The translations under genes were made by a program, and so were the position numbers. Under the pieces are notes generated by a model. It searched no databases. It had not been told where the DNA came from and worked only from the letters and a program-made list of their open reading frames with translations. Positions 26,099 through 33,415 of a stretch of 56,508 nt of DNA are shown one piece after another; position 1 is the first letter of the stretch; each line of letters begins with the position of its first letter. Origin of the DNA: Sphingomonas sp. (GTDB lineage: Bacteria > Pseudomonadota > Alphaproteobacteria > Sphingomonadales > Sphingomonadaceae); the NCBI RefSeq assembly GCF_026460985.1, contig NZ_JAPKNM010000110.1, forward strand, positions 1 to 56,508, given 5' to 3'.

Positions 26099-28173
26099 GC
26101 GGGCAGCGCCTCCGGTGCGCCGATCACCGCGACGACTTCGACGGCCTTGTCCTCGGGGACCTCGAAGAAGCTCATCACCGGCGTGTCGGGAAGGATGGTC
26201 TTGACCAGCTTGCGGATCGCGACGCGGATCGCCGGCTGGACGACGAGCGCGAAGGGCTTGGCCTCGGCGATCAGCGGCGCGGCGGCGCGCTGGAGCGCAT
26301 CGGCGATGCGGCGGCCGAGATCGGGCTCGATCGTGTGGCGGCGCGACGGGTCCGAGCGGACCGCCTGCCCCAGCAGCGCCTCGAGTTGCCCCTCGAGCGT
26401 CATCACCCGGAGCGGCTCGCGCACCCCGCACAGCCGCTGGATGATCAGCGCGCCGAGCTCGGGGCGGATCAGCTCGAGGATCTCCTCGGCATCCAATGTC
26501 TTCTGCGCGGCGACCGCGATCGCGGCGGCGATCCGGCGGAATTCCTTGAGCGGCACATTTTCCATGAGCAGCCCGCGCAGCACGCTGGTGAGCGTGGTGA
26601 GCGGCACCGGCTGCGGGCAGAGCGACGCAACCAGCGAGGCTGCGCGCTCCTTCAAACCGTCGAGCAAAGCCTGGACCTCGTCGGGGCCAAGCAGGTCGGC
26701 GGCGTTCTGGAGGAGGACGTGGTTGAGGTGCGTCGCGACCACGGTGCCCGGATCGACGACGAGATAGCCCGCGCCGGTCGCCGCATCGGCGTCGCCGCTC
26801 GCGATCCAAACCGCGTCGAGCCCGAAGGTCGGGTCGCGCACCGGCTTGCCCGGAAGCGTGCCGACCGCCTGGCCGGTGTCGAGCGCGAGCATCTCGTCGG
26901 GCGAGACATTGTCCTCGCCCACCACCACGCCGCCGACGACGATGCGATAGGTGAAAGGCGCGAGGTTGATGTCGTCGCGCACGCGCACCTGCGGCACGAC
27001 GAAGCCCAGTTCCTTCGAGAGCTGGCGGCGCACCCCGGTGATCCGCCCCATCAGCGGCCCGCCGCGGCGCTCGTCGACCAAAGGCACCAGGCCATAGCCG
27101 ATGTCGAGCATCACCTGCATGTTGTCGGTGACTTCCTCCCAGCCGATCTTCGAGAGATCGGCGGGCTCGGCCATGGGCTCGGGCGGCGGCGGGCGATTGG
27201 CGTGCGCGCGCATCTTCCACGCGGCGAAACCCGCAGCGGCCGCGGCCGGCAGGATCACGAAATGCGGCATGCCGGGCATCACCCCGAGCAGCCCGAGGAT
27301 CGCCGCGACCGGCGTCCAGGTCTTGTGGCTGCCGAACTGGCTGCCGATCTGCCCGGCAAGATCGTGCTTCGAATTGACCCGGGTGACGATCGCGGCGGCG
27401 GCGATCGAGAGCATCAGAGCGGGCAGCTGCGCGACCAAAGCGTCGCCGATCGCGAGCATGACATAGGCCTGGGCCGCGTCGCCCACCGCCATCTGGTGGC
27501 TGACCACGCCGAGGATCAGCCCGCCGACGATGTTGATGCCAAGGATCAGCAGCCCGGCGATCGCGTCGCCCTTCACGAACTTGGACGAACCGTCCATCGC
27601 GCCGTAGAAATCGGCCTCGGTCGCGACTTCGTGGCGGCGCGCGCGGGCCTCGTCGGGAGTGATCAGCCCGGCGTTGAGGTCGGCGTCGATCGCCATCTGC
27701 TTGCCGGGCAGCGCGTCGAGCGTGAAGCGTGCCGAGACTTCGGAGACGCGGCCGGCGCCCTTGGTCACGACGATCATGTTGATGATGATCAGGATCGCGA
27801 AGACGAACAGGCCGACGACATAGTCGCCGCCGATCAGGAAGGTGCCGAAGGCCTCGATGACATGGCCCGCCGCCGCGCCGCCCTCATGCCCGTTGACCAG
27901 CACCACGCGCGTCGAGGCGACGTTGAGGCCGAGCCGGAACAGGGTGGCGAACAGCAGCACGGTGGGGAAGGCCGAGAAGTCGAGCGGCTTCTGCGCATTG
28001 AGCGCCACCATCAGCACCGCGAGGCTGATCATGATGTTCATGATGAAGAAGGCATCGAGCAGGAAGGCCGGGATCGGCACCACCATCAGCGCGACGAGCA
28101 GCAATATGGCGCCGGGCAGCGAGAAGCTCTTCATCGCCGGCAGCGCGCCGGCAGGCAGGGTCAGGCCGTTCAC
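26095..28173 (-). CDS. flhA: Flagellar export gate protein FlhA
   Basis: A 692-residue protein with an N-terminal membrane half of about eight segments (SFSLPGAILLLVALMVVPIPAFLLDAFFIMNIMISLAVLMVAL...) and the FHIPEP-family loop (SEVSARFTLDALPGKQMAIDADLNAGLITPDEARARR), then a cytoplasmic domain (about residues 350-692, NLAPFTYRIVVGGVVVGEDNVSPDEMLAL...) that binds export chaperones. It forms the nonameric docking platform of the export gate. It is separated from the rest of the export genes, sitting with fliA and the transglycosylase. Confidence 0.96.
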   Translation of the reverse strand: MNGLTLPAGALPAMKSFSLPGAILLLVALMVVPIPAFLLDAFFIMNIMISLAVLMVALNAQKPLDFSAFPTVLLFATLFRLGLNVASTRVVLVNGHEGGAAAGHVIEAFGTFLIGGDYVVGLFVFAILIIINMIVVTKGAGRVSEVSARFTLDALPGKQMAIDADLNAGLITPDEARARRHEVATEADFYGAMDGSSKFVKGDAIAGLLILGINIVGGLILGVVSHQMAVGDAAQAYVMLAIGDALVAQLPALMLSIAAAAIVTRVNSKHDLAGQIGSQFGSHKTWTPVAAILGLLGVMPGMPHFVILPAAAAAGFAAWKMRAHANRPPPPEPMAEPADLSKIGWEEVTDNMQVMLDIGYGLVPLVDERRGGPLMGRITGVRRQLSKELGFVVPQVRVRDDINLAPFTYRIVVGGVVVGEDNVSPDEMLALDTGQAVGTLPGKPVRDPTFGLDAVWIASGDADAATGAGYLVVDPGTVVATHLNHVLLQNAADLLGPDEVQALLDGLKERAASLVASLCPQPVPLTTLTSVLRGLLMENVPLKEFRRIAAAIAVAAQKTLDAEEILELIRPELGALIIQRLCGVREPLRVMTLEGQLEALLGQAVRSDPSRRHTIEPDLGRRIADALQRAAAPLIAEAKPFALVVQPAIRVAIRKLVKTILPDTPVMSFFEVPEDKAVEVVAVIGAPEALPA

Positions 28174-28174
28174 G

Positions 28175-29035
28175 TCAGGCCCCCAGCCGCGCGAGCATCA
28201 GATAAGCGAGCTTCGCCGTCTCGGGCGTCGGCCGGAGCGGATTGACCGCCTCGCCACCATCGCCACGCGTCGTGTTGAGCTGGGCGAGCGTGGTCTCGAC
28301 CCAGTGGCGGTCGCCGCCGACCGCGTCGTTGCCGAGCACGACCTCGGCACCGAACGCATCGAGATCGCTCGACAGCGCGTCGAGCCCGTCCGAGGCGCGT
28401 CCCGTCGCCCCGACCGCGGCAGCACCCTGATCGAGCTTGCCGGCGAAGCGCGCATAGATTTCGCCCAAAGTGCGCGGCTGGCCGTTCGACGCGTAGAAGA
28501 CGCCACGATTGGCGCGCGCCGCGGCGGGGAACAGCGCCGCGCCGGTGCGGTTGGGATTGCCCTCCATCGCACCGAGGAACTTCGCCGCGCCGCCCTGGCC
28601 GAGGAAATGCGCCATGTAGAGATCGGTGCCGGTGGCGGGGCGGCCGAGCCGGTCCTCGAGCGCGGCCTTGTTGTCCGAGGCATGCTCGGCGGCCATCAGC
28701 GCCGCGGTGCCGGGATCGCTGCGCATGTCGAGGATCGCGCGGCGCGTGGCGGGATCGCTCACGACATAGCGGCCGCTCGCGGTCCGGCGGATCGAGTCCG
28801 CAGCCCAGCCGAGCCCGTGCTCGCCGCCATGATCCTTGATCACGCCGAGCCAGCTCTGCTCGATGAACTGGTAGAGCCCGGTCGCGCTCGACGTCGCGGC
28901 GCGCGCATTGGCGCGCATCCCGCTCTCGACCTGCGCCTGACCGAGCAGATAGTCGAAGTCGATCCCGGTCTTGCGGCTGGCCGCGGCGATCGCCGTCTGG
29001 ATGCCTGCCCTGGAGTTGACCGATACGATGCTCAT
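28175..29035 (-). CDS. Flagellar-type lytic transglycosylase (SLT domain)
   Basis: A 286-residue protein with a soluble lytic transglycosylase fold: FDYLLGQAQVESGMRANARAATSSATGLYQFIEQSWLGVIKDHG. Glu37 in AQVESG is the expected catalytic acid and ATGLYQF is the second family motif. No cleavable signal peptide is visible, as in the flagellar transglycosylases of other alphaproteobacteria that are exported by other routes. The window's FlgJ has only the rod-binding domain, so this enzyme probably opens the peptidoglycan for rod passage. It lies two bases from flhA. Confidence 0.8.
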   Translation of the reverse strand: MSIVSVNSRAGIQTAIAAASRKTGIDFDYLLGQAQVESGMRANARAATSSATGLYQFIEQSWLGVIKDHGGEHGLGWAADSIRRTASGRYVVSDPATRRAILDMRSDPGTAALMAAEHASDNKAALEDRLGRPATGTDLYMAHFLGQGGAAKFLGAMEGNPNRTGAALFPAAARANRGVFYASNGQPRTLGEIYARFAGKLDQGAAAVGATGRASDGLDALSSDLDAFGAEVVLGNDAVGGDRHWVETTLAQLNTTRGDGGEAVNPLRPTPETAKLAYLMLARLGA

Positions 29036-29108
29036 CGTGTCGCTGATCCGATTGCCCTTGATGGGGGCAGGATCAGCAAGGGCCGTGCCAGTTATGGCGA
29101 GGCTAGTT

Positions 29109-29239
29109 CCCCTCCCTGCAAGGGAGGGGCTAGGGGTGGGTGCGCGGCCCGAAGGGACGCGCTCCTTCGCGAGCAGAAGAACGAAGAGGCCTCGCTTCGC
29201 TCGGCACCCACCCCCTGCCCCTCCCTTGCAGGGAGGGGA
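29109..29239. repeat. G-rich palindromic repeat, copy A
   Basis: Left end CCCCTCCCTGCAAGGGAGGGG and right end CCCTCCCTTGCAGGGAGGGG are complementary, with a further inner pair TAGGGGTGGGTGC/GCACCCACCCCCT. It shares these ends with the copies near 37020, 42751 and 56293, but its centre differs from theirs. It fills the gap between the flgN-like gene and the transglycosylase gene. Confidence 0.85.
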
Positions 29240-29248
29240 GAAGAAGCA

Positions 29249-29560
29249 TCAGGCGATCGCGAAGCCTCCCGGCCGATAAGCAGGCGCCGTCTCGCCGGAA
29301 AGAAGTTGCAGGCGGCGGCGGACATTTGCCGCCATGAGGTTCACGTAGATCCGGCAGGTCTCGTTGAGGCGGTGCGCCTCGGCGGCCAGTTCCTTCACCT
29401 CGGGCGAGGGCGCCTCGCCGTCGAACAATGCGACCGTGTCGATCCCCGCGAGCTTGGCGCGCGTCGCCGCCTCGAGCGCGGCGACGTCGTTGGTCTTCAG
29501 CGCCGCGATTTCGGCATGCAGCGCTTCGATGACGCCGACAAGCGCGTCACGCCGGGTCAT
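29249..29560 (-). CDS. flgN: FlgN-like flagellar export chaperone
   Basis: A 103-residue helical protein (TRRDALVGVIEALHAEIAALKTNDVAALEAATRAKLAGIDTVALF...VKELAAEAHRLNETCRIYVNLMAANVRRRLQLLSG) with the pattern of FlgN: an N-terminal helix with 'L...L..E...L...D...L......K..L' and a later 'N......r.....l' helix. FlgN chaperones the hook-filament junction proteins FlgK and FlgL, both encoded in this window. The gene overlaps the end of flgM by 14 bases, the usual pairing. Confidence 0.75.
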   Translation of the reverse strand: MTRRDALVGVIEALHAEIAALKTNDVAALEAATRAKLAGIDTVALFDGEAPSPEVKELAAEAHRLNETCRIYVNLMAANVRRRLQLLSGETAPAYRPGGFAIA

Positions 29561-29840
29561 TGGGGCTCCATTCGAGCTTGAGCGCGAGCAGCCGATCGGC
29601 GATCGTCGTAGGATAGATCGGGAAGCGGCCGTCCTCGATCGCCTTGCGGATCTTGGCGACGCGCTCCGAATCGACCGGAGGCCTGGCGGCCATCTCGCCC
29701 GACAGCACAGCGGCGCTCGACTGGACCGGCGCGACCTGGTTCGCTGCGGGCTTCACGGTCTCCACCGCCGCGACGGGAGCGACCGGCGCAATGCGGCGGT
29801 CCGCGACCGCGCCTGCCTTGTTGCCGATGGGATCCACCAT
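29547..29840 (-). CDS. flgM: Anti-sigma28 factor FlgM
   Basis: A 97-residue protein with an unstructured, Ala/Pro/Val-rich N-terminal half and the FlgM C-terminal core VDSERVAKIRKAIEDGRF-PIYPTTIADRLLALKLEW. The start at 29840 has GAGGAAG six bases upstream; an in-frame ATG at 29873 lies further up. FlgM binds FliA until the hook is complete and is then secreted. A sigma28-like promoter precedes the gene, which would make a feedback loop. Confidence 0.87.
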   Translation of the reverse strand: MVDPIGNKAGAVADRRIAPVAPVAAVETVKPAANQVAPVQSSAAVLSGEMAARPPVDSERVAKIRKAIEDGRFPIYPTTIADRLLALKLEWSPNDPA

Positions 29841-29875
29841 TGCTGCTTCCTCGGGAAACTGTTCCTTCAGCATCA

Positions 29876-29902
29876 GGAACGGCAGCCTGGCGGCGGACTT
29901 TA
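29876..29902 (-). promoter_or_regulatory. Candidate sigma28 promoter upstream of flgM
   Basis: On the minus strand TAAAGTCC, an 11-base spacer, then GCCGTTCC. Compared with the sigma28 consensus TAAAGTTT-N11-GCCGATAA this matches six of eight and five of eight positions at the exact spacing. Transcription would begin near 29868, about 28 bases before the FlgM start. Confidence 0.45.
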
Positions 29903-29910
29903 GGAAAAAA

Positions 29911-30456
29911 TCATTCGGCCGATCCGGGCAGCCGCGCGCGGCCCGACTCGATCGCCACGGCCTGGATCGGCGGCTTGCGTTCATCGACCCTGACCAGCAG
30001 CCGCGCACCCGCGGCCGCATCGCCCATCGCGACGCCGTCGCGCGTGATCGAGAATCCGGCCGAGCCCGCCTCGACGGTGATCGGATCGCCGCGACGGATC
30101 ACCGGGGCGGCACGGACCGGCGCCGATGCTACGGCGACCGGCGCAGCCTTGGGCTGCGGCACGGCGTTGACCGGCACGAAGATGCGCCAGGCCGGCGCCA
30201 TGCAGCGGACCACTACCGCGTCCTTCGCGGCATTGTGCCATTCGAGCTGCGGCGCGGCGCAGGCCTGGAGCTTGAGGCGCTTGTCGACCGGCGCGCGCGC
30301 GCCGCCCTGCTCGCCGAGCGGCTTGCCGGTGAACTGCGCAACGACGGTGTCGAGCACCTGCGTCGACTGGAAGTCCTGCGCGGCCGCGGGCGCGGCGGCG
30401 GCGAGAGCGAGCGACAGCAGCATCATGGTCTCCTTGCGCGCGGGGCGGCGGATCAT
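29911..30456 (-). CDS. flgA: Flagellar P-ring assembly chaperone FlgA
   Basis: A 181-residue exported protein. The start at 30456 overlaps the preceding stop as ATGA and gives a basic n-region (MIRRPARKETMM) before the hydrophobic LLSLALAAAAPAAAQ; a second start at 30423/30426 has a perfect AAGGAG. The C-terminal SAF domain is visible in APVIRRGDPITVEAGSAGFSITRDGVAMGDAAAGARLLVRV. FlgA assists polymerisation of the FlgI ring in the periplasm. It is grouped with a stator-like pair upstream and flgM downstream. Confidence 0.88.
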   Translation of the reverse strand: MIRRPARKETMMLLSLALAAAAPAAAQDFQSTQVLDTVVAQFTGKPLGEQGGARAPVDKRLKLQACAAPQLEWHNAAKDAVVVRCMAPAWRIFVPVNAVPQPKAAPVAVASAPVRAAPVIRRGDPITVEAGSAGFSITRDGVAMGDAAAGARLLVRVDERKPPIQAVAIESGRARLPGSAE

Positions 30457-30944
30457 GGCCGGCCTCCGTCGTAACCGAGCGAAAGCACCGCGCGGCGCCG
30501 GCCGCGGACAGTGGCGATGGCGATGCGCTCCGGCGCGACGGCGCCCGAGCGGACGAGGATCGCAGCAACCGCGCGGGCGCGGTCGGCGGCGAGGATCGGA
30601 CCGCTGCCAGTGAGCGGGTCGACATCGGCAGGCGTACCGTCGACTTCGCCGATGATCCGCAGGCGCGTGCGCGGGTCGCTGGCGGCGCTGCGCGCCCAGG
30701 CGAGCGCGGCGCCCGCATCCGGGAGCTGCGCCGAGCCGGGCGCGAACCCGCTCACCGCGGCGAGATCGACCGGCATCGCCGGCGCCTGCTCCTTGACCCC
30801 GAAACCGGCGCGGAAGCCCTCGGCAAGCGTGTTCGGATCGACCTGGTTGGCCTGGAGCAGCACGAAGAAGCCGACCAGCAGCAGCGCCAGATCGGCCAGC
30901 GTGGTCAGCCAGATCGGCCGCGCGGGGAGGTCCTCGAGCGTCAT
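30453..30944 (-). CDS. MotB-like stator protein, short OmpA-domain form
   Basis: A 163-residue protein. Its single membrane segment (ARPIWLTTLADLALLLVGFFVLLQAN) carries Asp18 at the position of the ion-binding aspartate of MotB. The rest (FAPGSAQLPDAGAALAWARSA...LRIIGEVDGTPADVD...LAADRARAVAAILVRSGAVAPERIAIATVRG) matches an OmpA-like peptidoglycan-binding fold with almost no linker. It is half the size of the classical MotB encoded at 41772. Start and stop overlap the neighbouring genes by four bases, pairing it with the MotA-like gene upstream. Confidence 0.75.
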   Translation of the reverse strand: MTLEDLPARPIWLTTLADLALLLVGFFVLLQANQVDPNTLAEGFRAGFGVKEQAPAMPVDLAAVSGFAPGSAQLPDAGAALAWARSAASDPRTRLRIIGEVDGTPADVDPLTGSGPILAADRARAVAAILVRSGAVAPERIAIATVRGRRRAVLSLGYDGGRP

Positions 30945-31606
30945 GCCGCGAGCTCCTGCGCACCGTGGCGCGGCTGGACCAAGGCGAGCTCGGCGAGCGG
31001 CGCGGCGAGCCGGGCGCGCTCCTGCGCCTCGTGCCGCGCCTGGCGCTTGAGCCGCGACGCGATCGGCGTGGCGACCAGGCAGGCGACCACCGCCCCGTAG
31101 AGCGTGGTGAGCAATGCCACCGCCATCGCCGCGCCGATCGTCGCGGGATCGCGCATCGCCGTGAACATCTGGACGAGCCCGATCAGCGTGCCGATCATCC
31201 CCATGGCGGGCGCGATGTCGGCGGCGCCGCTCCACATCTCGGCGGCGGCGCGATGCCGCTCGAAGCGCGCGATGCGGCGCTGCTCGAGCAAAGCCGTGAC
31301 CTGATCGGGCGACGCGCTATCGACGACCGCGGCAACCGCAGCGGCGACGTCGGGATCGGCGATCACCGAGCGATCGAGCGCGATCACCCCGTGGCGCTGG
31401 GCGATCCGGCCGAGCGCGGCGATCTGGCCGAGCAAAGGCTCGACCTCGAAGCGCCGGCGCCCGAGCGTACGCAGCGCGGCGAGCGCACGGCCGAGATCGC
31501 CGAGCGGAGTGCGCAGCAGCACCGCGACCGCCGTCCCGCCCAGCACGATGGCGAGCGCGAGGGGGTCGAGGAAAGGCCCGATGCCGGGAAGCGCGGTAAG
31601 GTTCAT
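30941..31606 (-). CDS. MotA/PomA-like stator channel protein
   Basis: A 221-residue protein of the MotA/TolQ/ExbB family with membrane segments near the N-terminus (FLDPLALAIVLGGTAVAVLL) and in the second half (DIAPAMGMIGTLIGLVQMF and ATIGAAMAVALLTTLYGAVVACLVATPIASRL). The PAMGMIGTLIGL motif is that of PomA/MotP-type proteins. With the following MotB-like protein it should form a second stator or a related energising complex. It is divergent from flgB and precedes flgA and flgM, so a flagellar role is likely; ion specificity is unknown. Confidence 0.8.
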   Translation of the reverse strand: MNLTALPGIGPFLDPLALAIVLGGTAVAVLLRTPLGDLGRALAALRTLGRRRFEVEPLLGQIAALGRIAQRHGVIALDRSVIADPDVAAAVAAVVDSASPDQVTALLEQRRIARFERHRAAAEMWSGAADIAPAMGMIGTLIGLVQMFTAMRDPATIGAAMAVALLTTLYGAVVACLVATPIASRLKRQARHEAQERARLAAPLAELALVQPRHGAQELAA

Positions 31607-31680
31607 GCGCTCGTATCTGCAAAGGGTGGGCCAATTCGATGGAAGGCTCGCGACATCGAGAAGTCGGTGCCGACCTCCTT

Positions 31681-31789
31681 CGTCACCCCGGACTTGTTCC
31701 GGGGCCCACCGCGCCGCAAGCATTGCAGCAAGAACCTCCATCTTCTCGCCCAGATACTGGGTGGACCCTGGCACAAGGCCGGGGTGACG
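31681..31789. repeat. Imperfect inverted repeat (REP-like) between stator gene and flgB
   Basis: CGTCACCCCGGACTTGTTCC at the left (31681) and the complement of CAAGGCCGGGGTGACG at the right (ending 31789) form arms of about 30 bases with a few mismatches. No reading frame is supported. The CGTCACCCCGG...TTG form is a familiar palindromic intergenic repeat type in alphaproteobacteria. Confidence 0.75.
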
Positions 31790-31817
31790 GGTGGGCGTAC
31801 GGCAGTCGGTTGCCGCC

Positions 31818-31841
31818 GGGCCGGCAAGTCTTTGCCGGCCC
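31818..31841. promoter_or_regulatory. Perfect palindrome upstream of flgB, candidate activator (FlbD) enhancer
   Basis: GGGCCGGCAA (31818-31827) and TTGCCGGCCC (31832-31841) are exact complements around GTCT. There is no T run, so it is not a normal terminator. Its centre lies about 87 bases before the start site predicted from the sigma54 promoter at 31891, the usual distance for an enhancer-binding protein. Assignment to FlbD is inference from position and from the presence of flbD in the locus. Confidence 0.45.
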
Positions 31842-31890
31842 GCCCGCGCGTAGAGGGAAATCAGCCGTCCGGCGTCTCGCGCCCAAAAAT

Positions 31891-31906
31891 TGGCACGCCC
31901 ATTGCA
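31891..31906 (+). promoter_or_regulatory. Sigma54 (-24/-12) promoter of the flgB operon
   Basis: TGGCACGCCCATTGCA matches the sigma54 consensus TGGCACG-N4-TTGCW at every defined position. The predicted start is near 31917, 25 bases before the flgB ATG at 31942, with GGGAGA as ribosome binding site in between. Confidence 0.88.
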
Positions 31907-31941
31907 GCGACACGCCCGAACTTTTGTGCGGGAGACGTGCA

Positions 31942-32295
31942 ATGCAGAGTGACAGCCTCTTCGGCGTACATGGCGCGGCGCTGACCGTGCGCTCGCAGCG
32001 CATGGGCGTGCTCGCATCGAACATCGCCAACGCCTCGACCCCGGGGTACAAGGCGAAGGACATCGACTTCCAGTCGGCGCTCGCCGCGATCGAGACGACA
32101 GGCGGATCGGGGGGCGGCTCGATCGACGCCGCGATGCTTTACCGCGTCCCGCTCCAGCCGAGCCAGGACGGCAACACCGTCGAGCTCGCCACCGAACAGA
32201 CCGCCTTCGCCGAGAATGCCGTCGCCTATCAGACGACCCTGTCGTTCCTGAACGGCCGCATCTCCACGATCACGCGCGCGCTGAGAGGAGAATAA
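31942..32295 (+). CDS. flgB: Flagellar proximal rod protein FlgB
   Basis: A 117-residue rod protein with the flagellar-axial N-terminal motif VRSQRMGVLASNIANASTPGYKAKDIDFQSAL and a C-terminal helical end (EQTAFAENAVAYQTTLSFLNGRISTITRALRGE). It is the first gene of the flgBCDEFGHIJKL run, 25 bases behind a predicted sigma54 transcription start. Confidence 0.94.
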   Translation: MQSDSLFGVHGAALTVRSQRMGVLASNIANASTPGYKAKDIDFQSALAAIETTGGSGGGSIDAAMLYRVPLQPSQDGNTVELATEQTAFAENAVAYQTTLSFLNGRISTITRALRGE

Positions 32296-32298
32296 GCC

Positions 32299-32709
32299 AT
32301 GGCCGACCAGCCGCTCTCGATCTTCCAGGTCTCCGGCCGCGCGATGAGCGCGCAGCTGCTGCGGATGAACACCACCGCGTCGAACCTGGCGAACGCCGGC
32401 ACCGTCGCGTCGAGCGCCGAGGCCGCATACCGCACGATCAAGCCGGTGTTCCGCACCGCCTTCGACGAAGCCAGCGGCATGTCGACCGTCGAAGTCGAGC
32501 AGGTCGTCACCGCCGGATCCGAGCCGACCAAGCGCTACGATCCGGGCAATCCGCTCGCCGACAAGGACGGCAATGTCTGGGAGAGCGCGGTCGACGAGAC
32601 CCGCGAGCTCGTCGACATGCTCGAATCGTCGCGCACCTATCAGAACAATGTCGAGGTCATGCAGACTGCCAAGCAGCTGATCGTCGACACCCTCAAGCTG
32701 GGTCGCTGA
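32299..32709 (+). CDS. flgC: Flagellar proximal rod protein FlgC
   Basis: A 136-residue rod protein: FQVSGRAMSAQLLRMNTTASNLANAGTVASSAEAAYRTIKPVF at the N-terminus, the family segment VTAGSEPTKRYDPGNPLADKDGNVWESAVDETRELVDMLESSRTYQNNVEVMQTAKQLI at the C-terminus. It lies three bases after flgB. Confidence 0.95.
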   Translation: MADQPLSIFQVSGRAMSAQLLRMNTTASNLANAGTVASSAEAAYRTIKPVFRTAFDEASGMSTVEVEQVVTAGSEPTKRYDPGNPLADKDGNVWESAVDETRELVDMLESSRTYQNNVEVMQTAKQLIVDTLKLGR

Positions 32710-32711
32710 TC

Positions 32712-33398
32712 ATGGACTTCGACAGCACGCTGCAGACCCTGGGCATCAAGCGCTACGGCGCGACGGGCTCGGGAAGCACCACCGACACGAACCTCGGCAA
32801 GACCGAGATGGATCAGGGCGACTTCCTGACGCTGATGACCGCGCAGCTCAAGAACCAGGACCCGTTCGAGCCGGTCGACAACACCCAGATGGTCGCGCAG
32901 ATGGCGCAATTCTCGTCGCTCTCGGGCATCACCGAGATGAACACGACGCTGAAGGCGATCGCCGACAAGCTTTCGGGCACCTCGCTCGGCGACGCGCTCG
33001 GCTATGTCGGCAAGACCGTGCTGACCGAGGGTTCGACCGCCTATCCGCGCACCAGCGGCGGCATCGCCGGCGCGGTGGCGCTGGCCGAAGACGCCACCGA
33101 CGTCAGCGTCACCATCACCGATCCCGACGGCAAGACGCTCAAGACCCTCGTGCTCGGCGCGCAGGACAAGGGCGCGGTCGCGTTCGACTGGGACGGCACC
33201 ACCGACAGCGGAGACCCCGCCGGCGAGGGCCCGTTCACGGTGAAGGTTACCGCGCGCAATGCCGATGGCGCGGTCAGCGTCGCGCCGCTCGTCTGGGCGC
33301 CCGTCAGCACCGTCTCGCTCGGCAGCGACGGCGAGCCCGTCCTCACCCTTCCCGGCATCGGCCAGGTGCCCCTCTCCGCCGTCTGGCAAGTCGGCTGA
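32712..33398 (+). CDS. flgD: Flagellar hook-capping protein FlgD
   Basis: A 228-residue protein with the FlgD N-terminal signature (DQGDFLTLMTAQLKNQDPFEPVDNTQMVAQMAQFSSLSGITEMN) and a C-terminal Ig-like domain pair (GAVAFDWDGTTDSGDPAGEGPFTVKVTARNADG). FlgD is the temporary scaffold under which hook subunits polymerise. It lies two bases after flgC and just before the hook gene. Confidence 0.95.
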   Translation: MDFDSTLQTLGIKRYGATGSGSTTDTNLGKTEMDQGDFLTLMTAQLKNQDPFEPVDNTQMVAQMAQFSSLSGITEMNTTLKAIADKLSGTSLGDALGYVGKTVLTEGSTAYPRTSGGIAGAVALAEDATDVSVTITDPDGKTLKTLVLGAQDKGAVAFDWDGTTDSGDPAGEGPFTVKVTARNADGAVSVAPLVWAPVSTVSLGSDGEPVLTLPGIGQVPLSAVWQVG

Positions 33399-33415
33399 TT
33401 CCAAGGAGCAAGCGC

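Noticed and set aside
26335..28245. 636-codon open frame on the plus strand opposite flhA
   Set aside because: Antisense to flhA, His/Asp/Arg-rich, no domain or ribosome binding site.
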